In this document: piece by piece, positions 1 through 10,105 of the stretch | Position numbering within the stretch: the first letter of the stretch is position 1 | How the letters are laid out: each line of letters starts with the position of its first letter | Origin: Brachionus plicatilis | Taxonomy: Eukaryota > Rotifera > Eurotatoria > Ploima > Brachionidae | Assembly: GCA_010279815.1 (NCBI GenBank) | Contig: QEOQ01000694.1 | Span: forward strand, 286,476-350,475 | Direction of reading: 5' to 3' | DNA: 64,000 nucleotides | Notes under the pieces: generated by a model | Databases searched by the model: none | Seen by the model: the letters and a program-made list of their open reading frames with translations, nothing else | What the model was told of the DNA's origin: nothing | Position numbers and translations under genes: made by a program

Positions 1-118
1 ATTTTTAATTAAGAATAACTAAAATTAAAATAGTTTGAGCTTTTTTAAAACAATTTGAATTCAATTATTTATAGGGAAATTTTAGATGAACATTTAATGC
101 TATTCGGAACCCCAAAAT

Positions 119-306
119 ATGACTCTAAATATAAATATTCAAGATAATGATCCTAAGCATAAAAAAAAGCTTAGTACTCAATTTTTGATGAAAAATTTTG
201 ATGTTTTTTATTTCAATAAAAAATTATAAAATTATATGAATTCAAAAAAAAGATGAAGTCTCCACTTAAATCACCAGACTTAAGTCCTATTGAAATTTTG
301 ACAACT
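119..306 (+). pseudogene. Tc1/mariner transposase remnant
   Basis: Two short reading frames preserve the end of a Tc1/mariner DDE transposase. The first (119-229) encodes the hallmark QDNDPKHK followed by a leucine-rich stretch, and ends in a stop. The second (from 253) encodes SPDLSPIE, the conserved stretch just before the last catalytic acidic residue, then stops. In intact elements these motifs lie about 20-30 residues apart in one frame, so this copy is frameshifted and dead. The upstream part lies outside the window or is lost. No terminal repeat was found. Confidence 0.8.
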
Positions 307-1475
307 TGAAGTTCATGATCATGATAAAATGACCAAAACTAAATTGATTAAAATCTTAATAAAAATCATTAAATTATTTTTTTTTTTTATTTTTTTTTAA
401 ATAAAACATTCAATGTTTATTGCTTTAATTAAAAAAAAACTAACATTTTTTTTCTCTAATTGATCTTTAATTAATTCTTCTCAAATCTTTATTTGAAAAC
501 TTTAAAAAAAAATTTAAAAACCCAATTTAAGGTATCCAAATTATGGCTTAAAATGATGTTTTAATATTAATTAAAATATATTACAAAAAAGTTGAATTTT
601 GTATAGAAAAATATTCAAAATATTGATTATGATATTAGTTTTACTTAAGATAAAAATTCATATAATTTTCTATCTAATTAAAGATTAAACAAGTCATGTT
701 TAATAAACGCTATTCATTTATTAACTAAAAATTGATAAAAAATAACTTTTTTTTAATCAAAAACTAAAAATTTACATTTGATCATGAACTCCAATTTTCC
801 GAAATGTTATAGAAAATGATGGTAATTGGTCAAAATTATTAATTATATTTAGATCATCTGAAGAAATTGAATAAAACTAATGAAATTGTTATTTGACCTT
901 TTTTGCCGATTAAAATTCGAAAAATTTCCAAAATTTACGTAAAAAACGGTAATTTAATTTATAACATTAAAATTCAATAAAATTAAAAATAAGATTTATT
1001 TTTTTGGCCCTTTTTAGTTTTTGGTTTTTATTTTTTCACTCCAAACTTCACTGCCGCTTACATTTCTCAACAAAAAAATATTAAAAATAAATTAATTTTT
1101 TGTTCCATTATAATTTATCTATTTAAAATTTAATAGAATATCTTGACCAAATTCGATTTGAAACTTATAAGAAACAATCAATAAATCTTTTGAGATCATA
1201 GTGATCATAATAAACTGCAAAATCAAATTGCAATGTTTATACCTAAAAAGGATTTTAATATATAAATAAGATTTTTTACTAAGTCGTTTCAAACATTTAA
1301 ATTTTTTTAAATTCAGACTTGTAAAAAAGTCAAAAGAAAGTAATTTTAAAGTTTTATGACTTGACTTTTACTCAATGACTTTCGAACAGGATGAATTTTA
1401 ATTAATGATAAAAAAAGTAGACCTATTTTAAATAAAAATTTTGAATAAAAATGAATTGATTATTTTTAAGAATAT
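307..1475. other. AT-rich intergenic stretch
   Basis: No coding exon, RNA gene or clear repeat is visible here beyond simple A/T runs. It is the 3' flank of the minus-strand membrane-protein gene. Confidence 0.5.
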
Positions 1476-2486
1476 TTATTGAGCAATTTTTAAAATTTGT
1501 TGATTTAAATACAATAAAATTTTGACCAAGTCTACAGTAATCAGATCAAATGCGTATGTAAATTTGGATTGTTCACATGAGTCAGAGTCCGAAAATTTGT
1601 TCGCAATAATTAATTGTAAATCGAAAATTTCATAAAATAGAAATATAAATGCTAAAATGAGGCTGACAAACGAGCCATTTAAATTTATCTCTGGATTCAA
1701 GTTTAAATATATGAAAATTTGAATGAAAAAAACCTGCATGTATCCGTATCCCACAAATAAAATAAGAATAAAGGCTATCAGAATAAAATATAAATACAGA
1801 TATGGAATTACTGGCCGCGAGCAAAGAGTAAACTTTACTTGCATACAAAAAAAAATCAGAACTATTTGTCCAGCTATGGTAATGGTCAAATTGAATAGAA
1901 CATAAGTTATCTGATACTCGTAACTTAAGTGCCAATATAAATTTCCGAGTATGGCAGTGTACAATATGAACATGAGGTAATTTATTGGAGGTGTCGATCT
2001 TAGGTTGGGAATGGACAAAATTAATATGAGAATACCAATATAGCTCAAGTAGATGTGCCATTCTTTCATGTTCATAAATATCGAATAATTTTGAGAATTT
2101 TTCATTAAAAAAATGACATATGATATCAAAAAAATATAATGAACAAGAATTATGGACACTATTTTCAAACAATAGAGATTAGATGCTTTTTTAAAGCTGA
2201 TAATTCTGTCCAGATCGATGGAATCGATGCAACTGTAGTTCTTTATTGGTTTGCATTTGCTGCTTTGAATTTTGTTCAATGATGTCAGTGAAACGTAGTC
2301 GATGTTGAAGCCAGCGTTGTGACGTTTGCATTGACTGACACTATTGTTGTTATTGTTGCAGTTTTCGGTTATTTGATTATGTAGTCTGTCCAATTTAATG
2401 ATGGATTTCTTGGACGATTTGGCTATTAAATTGCATATTTTGCACTTGTCTTTTTTACTGCTCAACGATTTTGAAGACCTAGTCAT
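1476..2486 (-). CDS. Bax inhibitor-1/Lifeguard-like (TMBIM) membrane protein
   Basis: One uninterrupted frame of 336 codons encodes a polar N-terminal region of about 100 residues (basic, Ser/Lys-rich, with an Asn run and Cys pairs), then about seven hydrophobic segments. The TMBIM pattern is recognisable: a Pro-Pro-x-Asn before a membrane helix, a helix ending in QVKF where family members have QTKYDFT, then FDLQLI in place of the usual YDTQLI. The final helix, YAFDLITVDLVKILLYL, parallels the family's Y-x-x-A-x-x-LYLDIINLFLYLL. TMBIM proteins are ER/Golgi or plasma-membrane calcium-leak and anti-apoptotic proteins. Sequence identity looks low, so the family call is moderately firm and the subfamily is open. 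The ATG follows an AG by six bases, which resembles a splice acceptor. The 5' end is duplicated in inverted orientation at 3655-3840. Confidence 0.68.
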   Translation of the reverse strand: MTRSSKSLSSKKDKCKICNLIAKSSKKSIIKLDRLHNQITENCNNNNNSVSQCKRHNAGFNIDYVSLTSLNKIQSSKCKPIKNYSCIDSIDLDRIISFKKASNLYCLKIVSIILVHYIFLISYVIFLMKNSQNYSIFMNMKEWHIYLSYIGILILILSIPNLRSTPPINYLMFILYTAILGNLYWHLSYEYQITYVLFNLTITIAGQIVLIFFCMQVKFTLCSRPVIPYLYLYFILIAFILILFVGYGYMQVFFIQIFIYLNLNPEINLNGSFVSLILAFIFLFYEIFDLQLIIANKFSDSDSCEQSKFTYAFDLITVDLVKILLYLNQQILKIAQ

Positions 2487-3654
2487 GTTATGCTAAATCT
2501 AGTCAAATAGCAACATTTTTTTCTTGTTAAAAATTAAAATTATTTCAGAGCGCCAAATTGTGATTGATATTATTCAGAAAAATATTTTTTAATTAAATGA
2601 TAAGTCAACAAAACATTTGCAGGATATTTTTTGATTTTAATATATGTGACCTGTTATCATAAATCCTAATTTAACTTTCAATATTTTGAAAAAAATTTAA
2701 AACTTTTATTGTAAATAGTTTATTGTAGTGAAAATTTCATATTTTTCATTAATTTTTTGAAAAAAATAATGAACACATGAAAAAATTAAATGAAATTTTA
2801 AGTTAAAAAATGCATTTTTTTGTTCATTTAACAATTTGATTACCACGGTGTCATTTTTGACATTTTTGAGCTTTTTTTGATAAAAAAAATAGGTAAAAGT
2901 TAAAAGTTTTATCAAATCTTTTTTTATTAATAATATCATTTGCTAAAAATGAATATAAAAATCAATAAATTTGTTTAAAAATATATTTTCGTGCAAAAAA
3001 ATATCTTTTTATTACCAGTAGTGTCAGTTTTGACACGACTCTGTTTTTGAATTATTGATGATGAAATAAACCGTATCCTTTTAATGTTTTTTAAACAAAT
3101 GATGCTTTTTTCCTTTAAAATAAATAAAATTAATAAAATAAATTGAAATTTAAAATATCGATCAGATTAACTCGTCAAAGAGCCGGCCGGATAAAATTTC
3201 ATAAGGCCGGAAGTCAAGACTTGGAATTTAAAAGGAAAAATTCATGTCCGAGTCATGACTTTGACTTGTATAAGATTTGTTCGGACTTTTTTTTGATGAC
3301 TTTTGTACAAGTCATAGTACAAAAGTCAGTAATTTCGACTGTGCCTCATAAATCACATTAGTATACATAAAAAATACAATCTGTTATACTTATTTAATTA
3401 ATCTAAAACAATTTATTTTAAATTTAATACACATTTTTTTTTATCTCTTTGATATTATTTTTTTGAAATAGATTACTATTTCATAAAGATTTTGTAAATT
3501 TTGTTGGTTTTTTTAAAACTATTAATGGTTAAAATAATTCAAAAAAATTTCTCTGGTTTTCTATTGTTGAGTATAATATAAGAATTATTTTTTCCATTTT
3601 CATATCTTTTAAATATTTTTTTTGTGAAAATTAAGAATCGAAAAGTAAAAATGT
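2487..3654. other. Spacer between inverted gene copies
   Basis: This AT-rich spacer separates the TMBIM-like gene from the inverted copy of its 5' end. At 3140-3360 there is a less AT-rich patch (a GGCCGG pair and repeated AGTCATGACTTTGACTTG-like words). An open frame of 72 codons crosses that patch, but it resembles no protein I know and is probably repeat-derived. Confidence 0.4.
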
Positions 3655-3903
3655 AAAATGTTGATATTTGACTAGATTTAGCATAACATGACTAGGTCTT
3701 CAAAATCGTTGAGCAGTAAAAAAGACAAGTGCAAAATATGCAATTTAATAGCCAAATCGTCCAAGAAATCCATCATTAAATTGGACAGACTACATAATCA
3801 AATAACCGAAAACTGCAACAATAACAACATAATAGTGCCAATCTCTTACAGAAAAATCAATCTAAAATCCATACATTTCTTAAACATATATAAAGAAAAT
3901 TAA
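3655..3903 (+). pseudogene. Inverted duplicate of the TMBIM-like gene 5' end
   Basis: From 3655 to about 3838 the plus strand reads essentially identically to the reverse complement of 2340-2517. It includes about 30 bp upstream of the start codon and the first 47 codons. After the Asn run the sequence diverges and the frame (from 3688) continues with about 24 unrelated codons to a stop at 3901. All membrane segments are missing, so the product would be a 71-residue soluble fragment. The near-identity indicates a recent duplication. Because the upstream segment came along, the copy might still be transcribed. Confidence 0.85.
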
Positions 3904-4506
3904 AATATAAACTGTGACAGATCAATTTTCATTCCAATTTATCCAATTAATAATATTAATCTATTTTCTTTTTCTTTATTTTATACTTAATCTAATTTCA
4001 ATTTTATTATTTTTAATTTTTTTATTTTGACCAAATTTTTATAATATATGATATGAATTTTTTAAACCTGAAGGAGCTGGGTTCTAATGAATAAATAACG
4101 TTTACCTATCAATCTAATACTGGTATCGATCAGCTATTCAACTAAAAATTAGAACTTGGACACAATTTTCATTAGTTTCGTCTAATGAAGAACATGAAAA
4201 TGAAATGGAGGAATATTTAACACCAAATCAACCAGCAAAAAGAATGCCAATAATAAAGTTCTATAACTCAATCTTCGGTAACGATAGCTCAAGTAAAACT
4301 TAAATTGGAAAACCCGTTGACTCGAAAAAAAAAAAGTAATTTCTTTTTTTTCGAATTCAGGCCCAAAAAATTTTAAAAAAGTCAAAAAATGTCAAAATTC
4401 TGTATGTTAATTTAGAATCGCAAATGAATTTTTTTTCAATTTTTAATTTACAATTACTTGTAATATTTAATTTTTCAACAGTGAATTTACTCTGGGTAAT
4501 ATTCAA

Positions 4507-5184
4507 TTGAATAAATCCGATAAATTAGAGTATCTGGAAGTTGATATTCCAGCAAACTTAGATTTTGATAGTATTGCAATTAAAAAATTCTCAAAAGTAC
4601 AACAAGCTTTTTTTTCTTTTTCATACCTTGGCTTAAAAAATTGTAAAATATCACCTTTTTTAAAATCTTTTATTTACAAAACCTATTGCTTATCTCAATT
4701 TACCTATGGTCTAGGTACCGTTACACTTAATTCCAAAACAAATGAGTATCTTAACATTGCACAAAACAATTTGTTAAGACAAATGATAGGGCTTAAAAGC
4801 AGGTGTCATATGTCAAATATTCTAAAATGTCTAAAAATTTTTAATTTTGGACAACTTTACTTACAATCAAAACTCTCATTTATTGAGACTTTAAAATACA
4901 ATTATTTGGCATTTCAGATCTTTCATGATCTTTCTATTAACCCAAGGTTTAAAGGATCAAGACTAAAGTCATTTGACCAAGACATAACAATTTTAGAGGA
5001 TTTCTTTAAATCAAATATTGTTAACATAAGTACAAAGACTGGAGAACTAAAAAATAGTCTAAAGTCACAATTTTATATTAAAGATGGCTTAAAAGATTCA
5101 ATTAACATATGTCTTTCTAACATAGGTGATAAAAGATATTATTATCTCCTTTTGGAGTTAACTAAATCATTTGAAGCAGAATGA
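4507..5184 (+). pseudogene. LINE reverse transcriptase, C-terminal fragment
   Basis: The 225-codon frame matches the region after the catalytic palm of non-LTR reverse transcriptases. A 'sfsYLGLKN' segment is followed by 'FIYKTYCLSQFTYGL', the family's 'lyKtyvrs.LtYG.e', then 'NNLLRQMIGL', which parallels the 'q...lR.i.gl' helix. The catalytic FADD box is absent, so this is a 5'-truncated insertion, the usual product of incomplete target-primed reverse transcription. It probably has no start codon of its own; the ATG is incidental. The 3' tail follows at 5185-5365. Confidence 0.82.
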
Positions 5185-5365
5185 TATAATGTAATTTTTC
5201 TTCTTCAGCATTTCTAATTTAAACATGTATTTTTAATATAGCTTTTTTTTATTTTTATTTTTTTATTCATCTTTTTTTCTTTTCTAAATCATTTGTGTAA
5301 TTGAAAACTTTTTAATATTATACTTCTCCTTCTTGGAGGTTAATTTTCAAATAAATAAATTTAAA
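5185..5365 (+). repeat. LINE 3' tail
   Basis: The untranslated tail of the preceding LINE fragment ends in a small hairpin (CTCCTTCTTGGAG near 5325-5338), then AAATAAATAAATTTAAA. A short hairpin followed by AAATA repeats recurs at other LINE 3' ends in the window. Confidence 0.55.
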
Positions 5366-6562
5366 CTTTTTTTAACATTCAACAAAATTAAATTTTAAAA
5401 TTGCATAAAAAGTTTCCAATTGGAAAAACAAGAAAATAAAGACATCTCAAATTATTGATATTGGATTCAATTATCAATATTTCCTAAAAATTAAAATCAA
5501 TTTTTTTATATAGTGAAACATATTTTTATTCATGTTGCTTCACCATCAAAGTTTGTAAAGCTCAATTTGTGAAATCTAATTAATTAATTAAAAATTTATT
5601 TTTGGATTTTTTTAACGTTGGTATGATTATTCACAATACCTTAAAAGTTCAAAATAAATATAAGCTAGCAAATACATCCAGATTATCATCTAATTCACAT
5701 CCTATATTAAGACTATTTAGATAAACTTTAATCTATTTTAACACGAGAAGATCCAAGAAGTTTTTTTGACTTCCTTTGACAAAAAATTTAAAAATAAAGT
5801 TAAATGTAATAATAATCTAATTAGAATTTTTCAAATTATTTTTTCCAATTTAATTCCAAAAATGTAATGCTAATTTGAAAATAGAAAATTTTAAATTGAG
5901 GTTTTAGAATTAATTTTTGATTCAGATTAAAAAGTTAAGATGAAGTGTCCGTGAAGTTTTTTAGCTTTTTCATACAATTTGTACTGTTTTATATTTAGTT
6001 TGTCTTTTAGCTAATATTAAATTATTTGAATTAATTAATTAATGTTATTTTCTTAAAGACATAACATTACAATAAGGGAAAAAAGATAATAACTCTTTTT
6101 TTCCTTCTTATGCTTAAGAATAATTTTTTTCAGATGCTCAAATTTGTTGATACGGTTAACAGTATCAATTTCTAGCTTCAAAATTGTAAAAAAACAAATA
6201 TTTACTTGTCTTTATTTCTTAGTTTTTTTAATAAGTTTCTAACCCTCAAACGCAGACTCTAAATAATAATAATAATAATATTTTATTTTAAATATTAGAA
6301 AGTTCTAAAATTGTCAGACATGAAACAAAAAAAATTTAAGCAAAGTATTCCAAAAATATACTTTCAAATTTTTTTTTGGGAGATTCTGGAATCTTAATAT
6401 ACAAACCACAATAGTTTGTTATTGGTATCTAAAATAAAATAGATAATTTATATTAATATTTTTAACTAGAAATCTATTATTAAATATCTAATTATGGATG
6501 ATCTAGAAAAAAATCATATTAGGCACTGAGCTTACACTTCTTCTCTTTATTTTAACACAATA
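5366..6562. other. Intergenic region with AAT microsatellite
   Basis: AT-rich and non-coding. An (AAT)n run lies at 6261-6291 and may be a LINE tail. No promoter element for the chitinase gene is evident; the 45 bp before its ATG are pyrimidine-rich. Confidence 0.5.
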
Positions 6563-7398
6563 ATGAACAATTTTCTTACCATTTTTATAATACTTAGTCT
6601 TAATAGTAAAATTTTTCAATTGACCAAAGTAAAAAAACTTCCCCAATTAATCGCTGACAATACTTTTTTAATTAAAAAAAACGCTGAACCAAAATCAGAG
6701 TTTGGTAAATTAAAAAATATAATCAACTTCTTTTTTATAAATATTTTCAAAGAGGTATCGTTCGATGAATTTAAAAATTCACTTTTAATGAACAATTTTA
6801 GCGAGCCGACATGGCATCAATATGCAAACTTCACATTTTATCTTAAAATAACAAATTCAATTCAGACAAAAAGAGAAGCGGGCATGTTTTTGGCTCAAAT
6901 AATTCACGAATCAATGGGTTTAAAATTTAAAAAAGAAATTGCTTGCAAGAAAAATGGATGCGCCGGCTCTTATCCAGTAACACCCGGAATAGGAAATCCG
7001 CATAAATTCTACTATGGACGTGGATACATTCAATTAGTACAAAAATTGATAAAAATGCTTTTTTTTTTAAATTTTAATTTAAGACTTGGGATTTTAATTA
7101 TAAAGAAGCTAGCTTTGATTTGTTCAATGATGATCGCCTAGTACAAGATCCGGACCAAGTAGCAGATAAGGAGGAAGTAAGTTGGTTGAGTGCGTTTTGG
7201 TTTTGGAAAACTAAAGTATCTATCGATACGGGCGTCAAAATGGGTAATTTTGGCTCAAGTACAAATAGAATCAACGGAATTTTGGAATGCAGAGGGCACA
7301 ATCTTGAAAAAGCCAGAAAAAGATTTGAGTATTACACCACCATACTAAAAATATTTGAAATAAATGAAAAACCTAAAGAATCAGGATGTTATAATTAA
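6563..7398 (+). CDS. GH19 family chitinase, two exons
   Basis: The coding exons are 6563-7036 and 7084-7398, separated by a 47-bp GT-AG intron, giving 262 residues. The N-terminus is hydrophobic (MNNFLTIFIILSL) and is probably a signal peptide, so the enzyme is likely secreted. The domain spans about residues 70-240. The glutamate of 'AQIIHES' matches the GH19 general acid, 'GCAGSYPVTPG' the loop before the substrate cleft, and 'YYGRGYIQLTW' across the splice junction is the most conserved GH19 signature. 'DPDQVA' and 'SAFWFWK' also fit. The family hydrolyses beta-1,4-linked N-acetylglucosamine in chitin. No chitin-binding module is seen. AATAAA at 7437 is a likely poly(A) signal. It converges on the SOD gene with 85 bp between stop codons. 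GH19 is common in plants and bacteria and patchy in animals. Confidence 0.9.
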
Positions 7399-7483
7399 CA
7401 AAAAAAAAATTTTTTTAAAATTATTTTTATTAAACTAATAAAAACACCGGTTAAAACTATAATTTTGACTTTGAATCTGCGAT

Positions 7484-8166
7484 TCATTGATTAATTGGAA
7501 CTGGATTATTTTTGCTGGCAAAGTTATCGTAGTACTTGACAACCTCATCCCAGTTGACAACATTCCACCATTGCTGAATGTATTCTCCTCGTCTGTTTTG
7601 GTATTTTAGATAGTAGGCATGTTCCCATACATCTAAGCCCAATATTGGAATCATCTCCACATCGGCAACACCAGCCATGAGTGGATTATCTTGATTGGCA
7701 GTTGAACTGATGGCCAGAGATCCGTCTTTTTTGACTCCGAGCCATGCCCAACCAGAGCCGAATCTGGTCAAGGCAGCATCAGTGAATTTCTTCTTCATTT
7801 CATCGACTGAGCCGAATGTGGCTTCAATTTTTTCTTTCAACTTAAAAAAATTGAATGATTTTTAAATTTTTTTTTATTTAAAAAAATTACAGTTCCAGTT
7901 GGTGCTACATTGGATGAACCTACTGGAGCCATCCATTTCCAAAACAAACTGTGATTGTAATGGCCACCGCCGTTATTTCTAACAGCAACTGGATAGTTTT
8001 TAATATTTTGGCAAATGGCTACTATGTCCGAATCTTTGGTAGCTCCGTTCAAATTGTTTACATAAGCTTGATGATGCTTGGTATGATGCAAGTTCATTGT
8101 TTCTTTGTCAACAAATGGCTCCAAAACTTGGTAGTCATATGGCAATGGGGGCAACTGAAAACTCAT
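7484..8166 (-). CDS. Mn/Fe superoxide dismutase, two exons
   Basis: On the minus strand exon 1 is 8166-7891 and exon 2 is 7840-7484, with a 50-bp GT-AG intron, giving 210 residues. It disproportionates superoxide. Metal ligands are visible: His in 'NLHHTKHH', His in '[11 protein letters not shown]', and Asp and His in '[11 protein letters not shown]'. 'GSGWAWL' and 'WNVVNWDEV' complete the family pattern. The protein starts directly at the catalytic domain ([12 protein letters not shown]), and an in-frame stop upstream argues against a mitochondrial presequence in this exon. An upstream exon cannot be excluded because an AG lies 12 bases before the ATG. 'NQDNPL', 'KYQNRR' and 'NVVNWDEV' look closer to bacterial SodA than to animal mitochondrial SOD2. 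It could be a cytosolic MnSOD or a transferred gene that gained an intron. Confidence 0.92.
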
Positions 8167-8319
8167 TTTAATCAAACTGGCTTAAATAAGAAGTTAAATT
8201 ATTTTTTTTCTTTTCAAAGAATTGAAGCTATTTATATTCAAAGAAATCCTTTTAAAACAAAAATATCTTTTTGGGGTGTTGATTAGACACTTTTTTTAAG
8301 TTTAGCTTATTTCACAGTT

Positions 8320-8445
8320 TGACGATGACATGTGACGCTAAATTATATAAAAGCTCCTTGAATGCAAAAATAGAGTACATAGAATTTTCTTTTTTTATTT
8401 TTTGAAATATTTCTAATTAATGCAAAATGGATGTGTAAGTACATT
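8320..8445 (+). promoter_or_regulatory. Candidate divergent promoter and first exon
   Basis: A TATATAAAAG box at about 8345 lies 180 bp upstream of the SOD start on the opposite strand. About 85 bp further on is ATGGATGT followed directly by GTAAGT, a textbook 5' splice site at about 8436. This could be a transcription start plus a tiny coding first exon. I found no convincing downstream exon within the next kilobases, so the gene it would serve is unknown. Confidence 0.3.
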
Positions 8446-9425
8446 AGTCTTTTTTTATGAAAATTTGTGACGCGTTATTACTAGGCATGCTAAATTAATA
8501 TTTATTTTAAACTTCTAAATGGAAAAAAAATTCTTAAGCTAAAACCATCCGATTCAATTTAAATGGCAAATAAATGTTTTTGAATATTTTTTTACAAGTT
8601 AAAATCAACAAAAAGGTTTTTTATCAGAATTTTAAAAATTAAGCTTCTAAATAAAATATACTTATGCTTTTCAATAAAATAATCTCAAACTTAGTCAATC
8701 TTTTATTTATTTATTTAAAAAATAATTTGGGAAAAATCCCCTGGCTGTTTGGAATGAATATTAATTCTCCCTTTCAGCCACATTAGCGTTAATTTTGGGA
8801 TTTGTAAAAGTTATTTTTGATTTTTTAAAAAATTGAAAAAAGTCAATCTTTAGGCTTGAAAATAATTTCAAATCAATATAAATTCAAAAGCTTTCCATCT
8901 GTAATTCATTTTCAAAAGAGTATGAATACGTACAGAATATTAAAAAGATGGATTTATGTTAGCATTAAATATTATCGGAGTTTTTGAGTTATTTTTTATT
9001 AAAAGTTGTCCTATTAAAATTTGATTCTAAAAAAGTCAATTTTAGTGTTTGGGTTTTGTGGCATGTTCAAAATAGATTTTTAATAACAATGTTCTTTACC
9101 CAATAACATGACTTTGAGTTTTTAAAGTAAAATAAAATCTGACTTTGACTTAGACTAAGAATAAAATTACATTTTTATGATATACATTTTTTTATTTATC
9201 TAAGTAAATATCAATAAAAAAGATTAAGACTCAATTAGTTTGACAATAAATATAGACGGAACCTAGACAAAACAGGAAAAGTAGAAAATCATTTTTTAAT
9301 TTTATCAAAATAAAAACACTATTTAATTGAATTAAAAATTTCAAAGTTTGTAAAGCTTTTATAGCTTTATATTTAAATTTAAAATAAGAAAAAATTATCT
9401 TTAAAATTTGAAATTTTTTCAATGA
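8446..9425. other. Non-coding AT-rich stretch
   Basis: No exon is recognisable. Near 9343-9370 a 28-bp word (AAGTTTGTAAAGC and following) occurs that is repeated at 9629-9656, which suggests parts of this stretch belong to the LINE insertion described next. Confidence 0.4.
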
Positions 9426-10105
9426 TAAAATTTTTTTTATCTGTATTGAGCTAATGCTTCTTCAGATTTATAAAAAAAATCATTACTCAAAAGAAAAAGT
9501 TAATTCAAAAGTCTAAATGAATATTAAATAGCTTAATCAATAAAATTAAAAATTAAATATTTACTTCAGTTTAAATAAAAAGATGAGAAATAAAGTGAAT
9601 CCATTTGGAAAAACATTTTAATAAAAAAAGTTTGTAAAGCTTTTATAGCTTTATATACGCAGAATTCGTAGCGACCTAATTCAGATGTTTAAGTTTGAAT
9701 CAGGCGCTGATAACATTGACTGGCACTCGAAACCGACTCGTATTCCACAACGATATTGCCATAGAGGGAGACTCAGAAGATAAATCATTAGGTGTTTTAA
9801 CCAACGCCATGAATTCTTCAATAATAGAATAGCAAACCATTGGAATTCACTCCCTGATGAAATTTTTTTGTCTAAAAATGTGAACGAATTCAAAAACAAG
9901 CTGGATGAACATGTTAATACTGCTACAGGGCATCTCTGACGCGCTGATACCATGCTGCAGTTAAACTACTAAACTAAACCTAACTAAACTAAATTATATT
10001 TAATTTTAAATTAAGAAAAAGGTTTTAAAATTTAAAATTTTTTTTTGTGATAATGATAATTTTGTTTTTTTCTGTATCGAGCTAATGCTTCTTCACTTCT
10101 TCACT
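9426..10105. mobile_element. Nested LINE debris
   Basis: Two copies of a 3'-terminal word (CTGTATTGAGCTAATGCTTC at 9441 and CTGTATCGAGCTAATGCTTC at 10071, both minus-strand tails) flank a plus-strand LINE C-terminal coding fragment (9658-9939). The same terminal word occurs at 29210 and, on the other strand, at 33036. At least two insertions have been stacked here. Confidence 0.6.
9658..9939 (+). pseudogene. LINE ORF2 C-terminus with one stop codon
   Basis: A single frame reads 'RRIRSDLIQMFKFESGADN' then, after one in-frame TAA, 'FFNNRIANHWNSLPDEI' and 'VNEFKNKLDEH'. This is the typical C-terminal end of CR1/L2/Jockey-like LINE proteins ('RRLRGDLIe.FKi..G' then 'NRv...WN.LP..v..a.sv..FK..LD'). 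One stop codon and no catalytic domain make it a decayed 5'-truncated copy. Its natural stop is at 9937. Confidence 0.85.
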
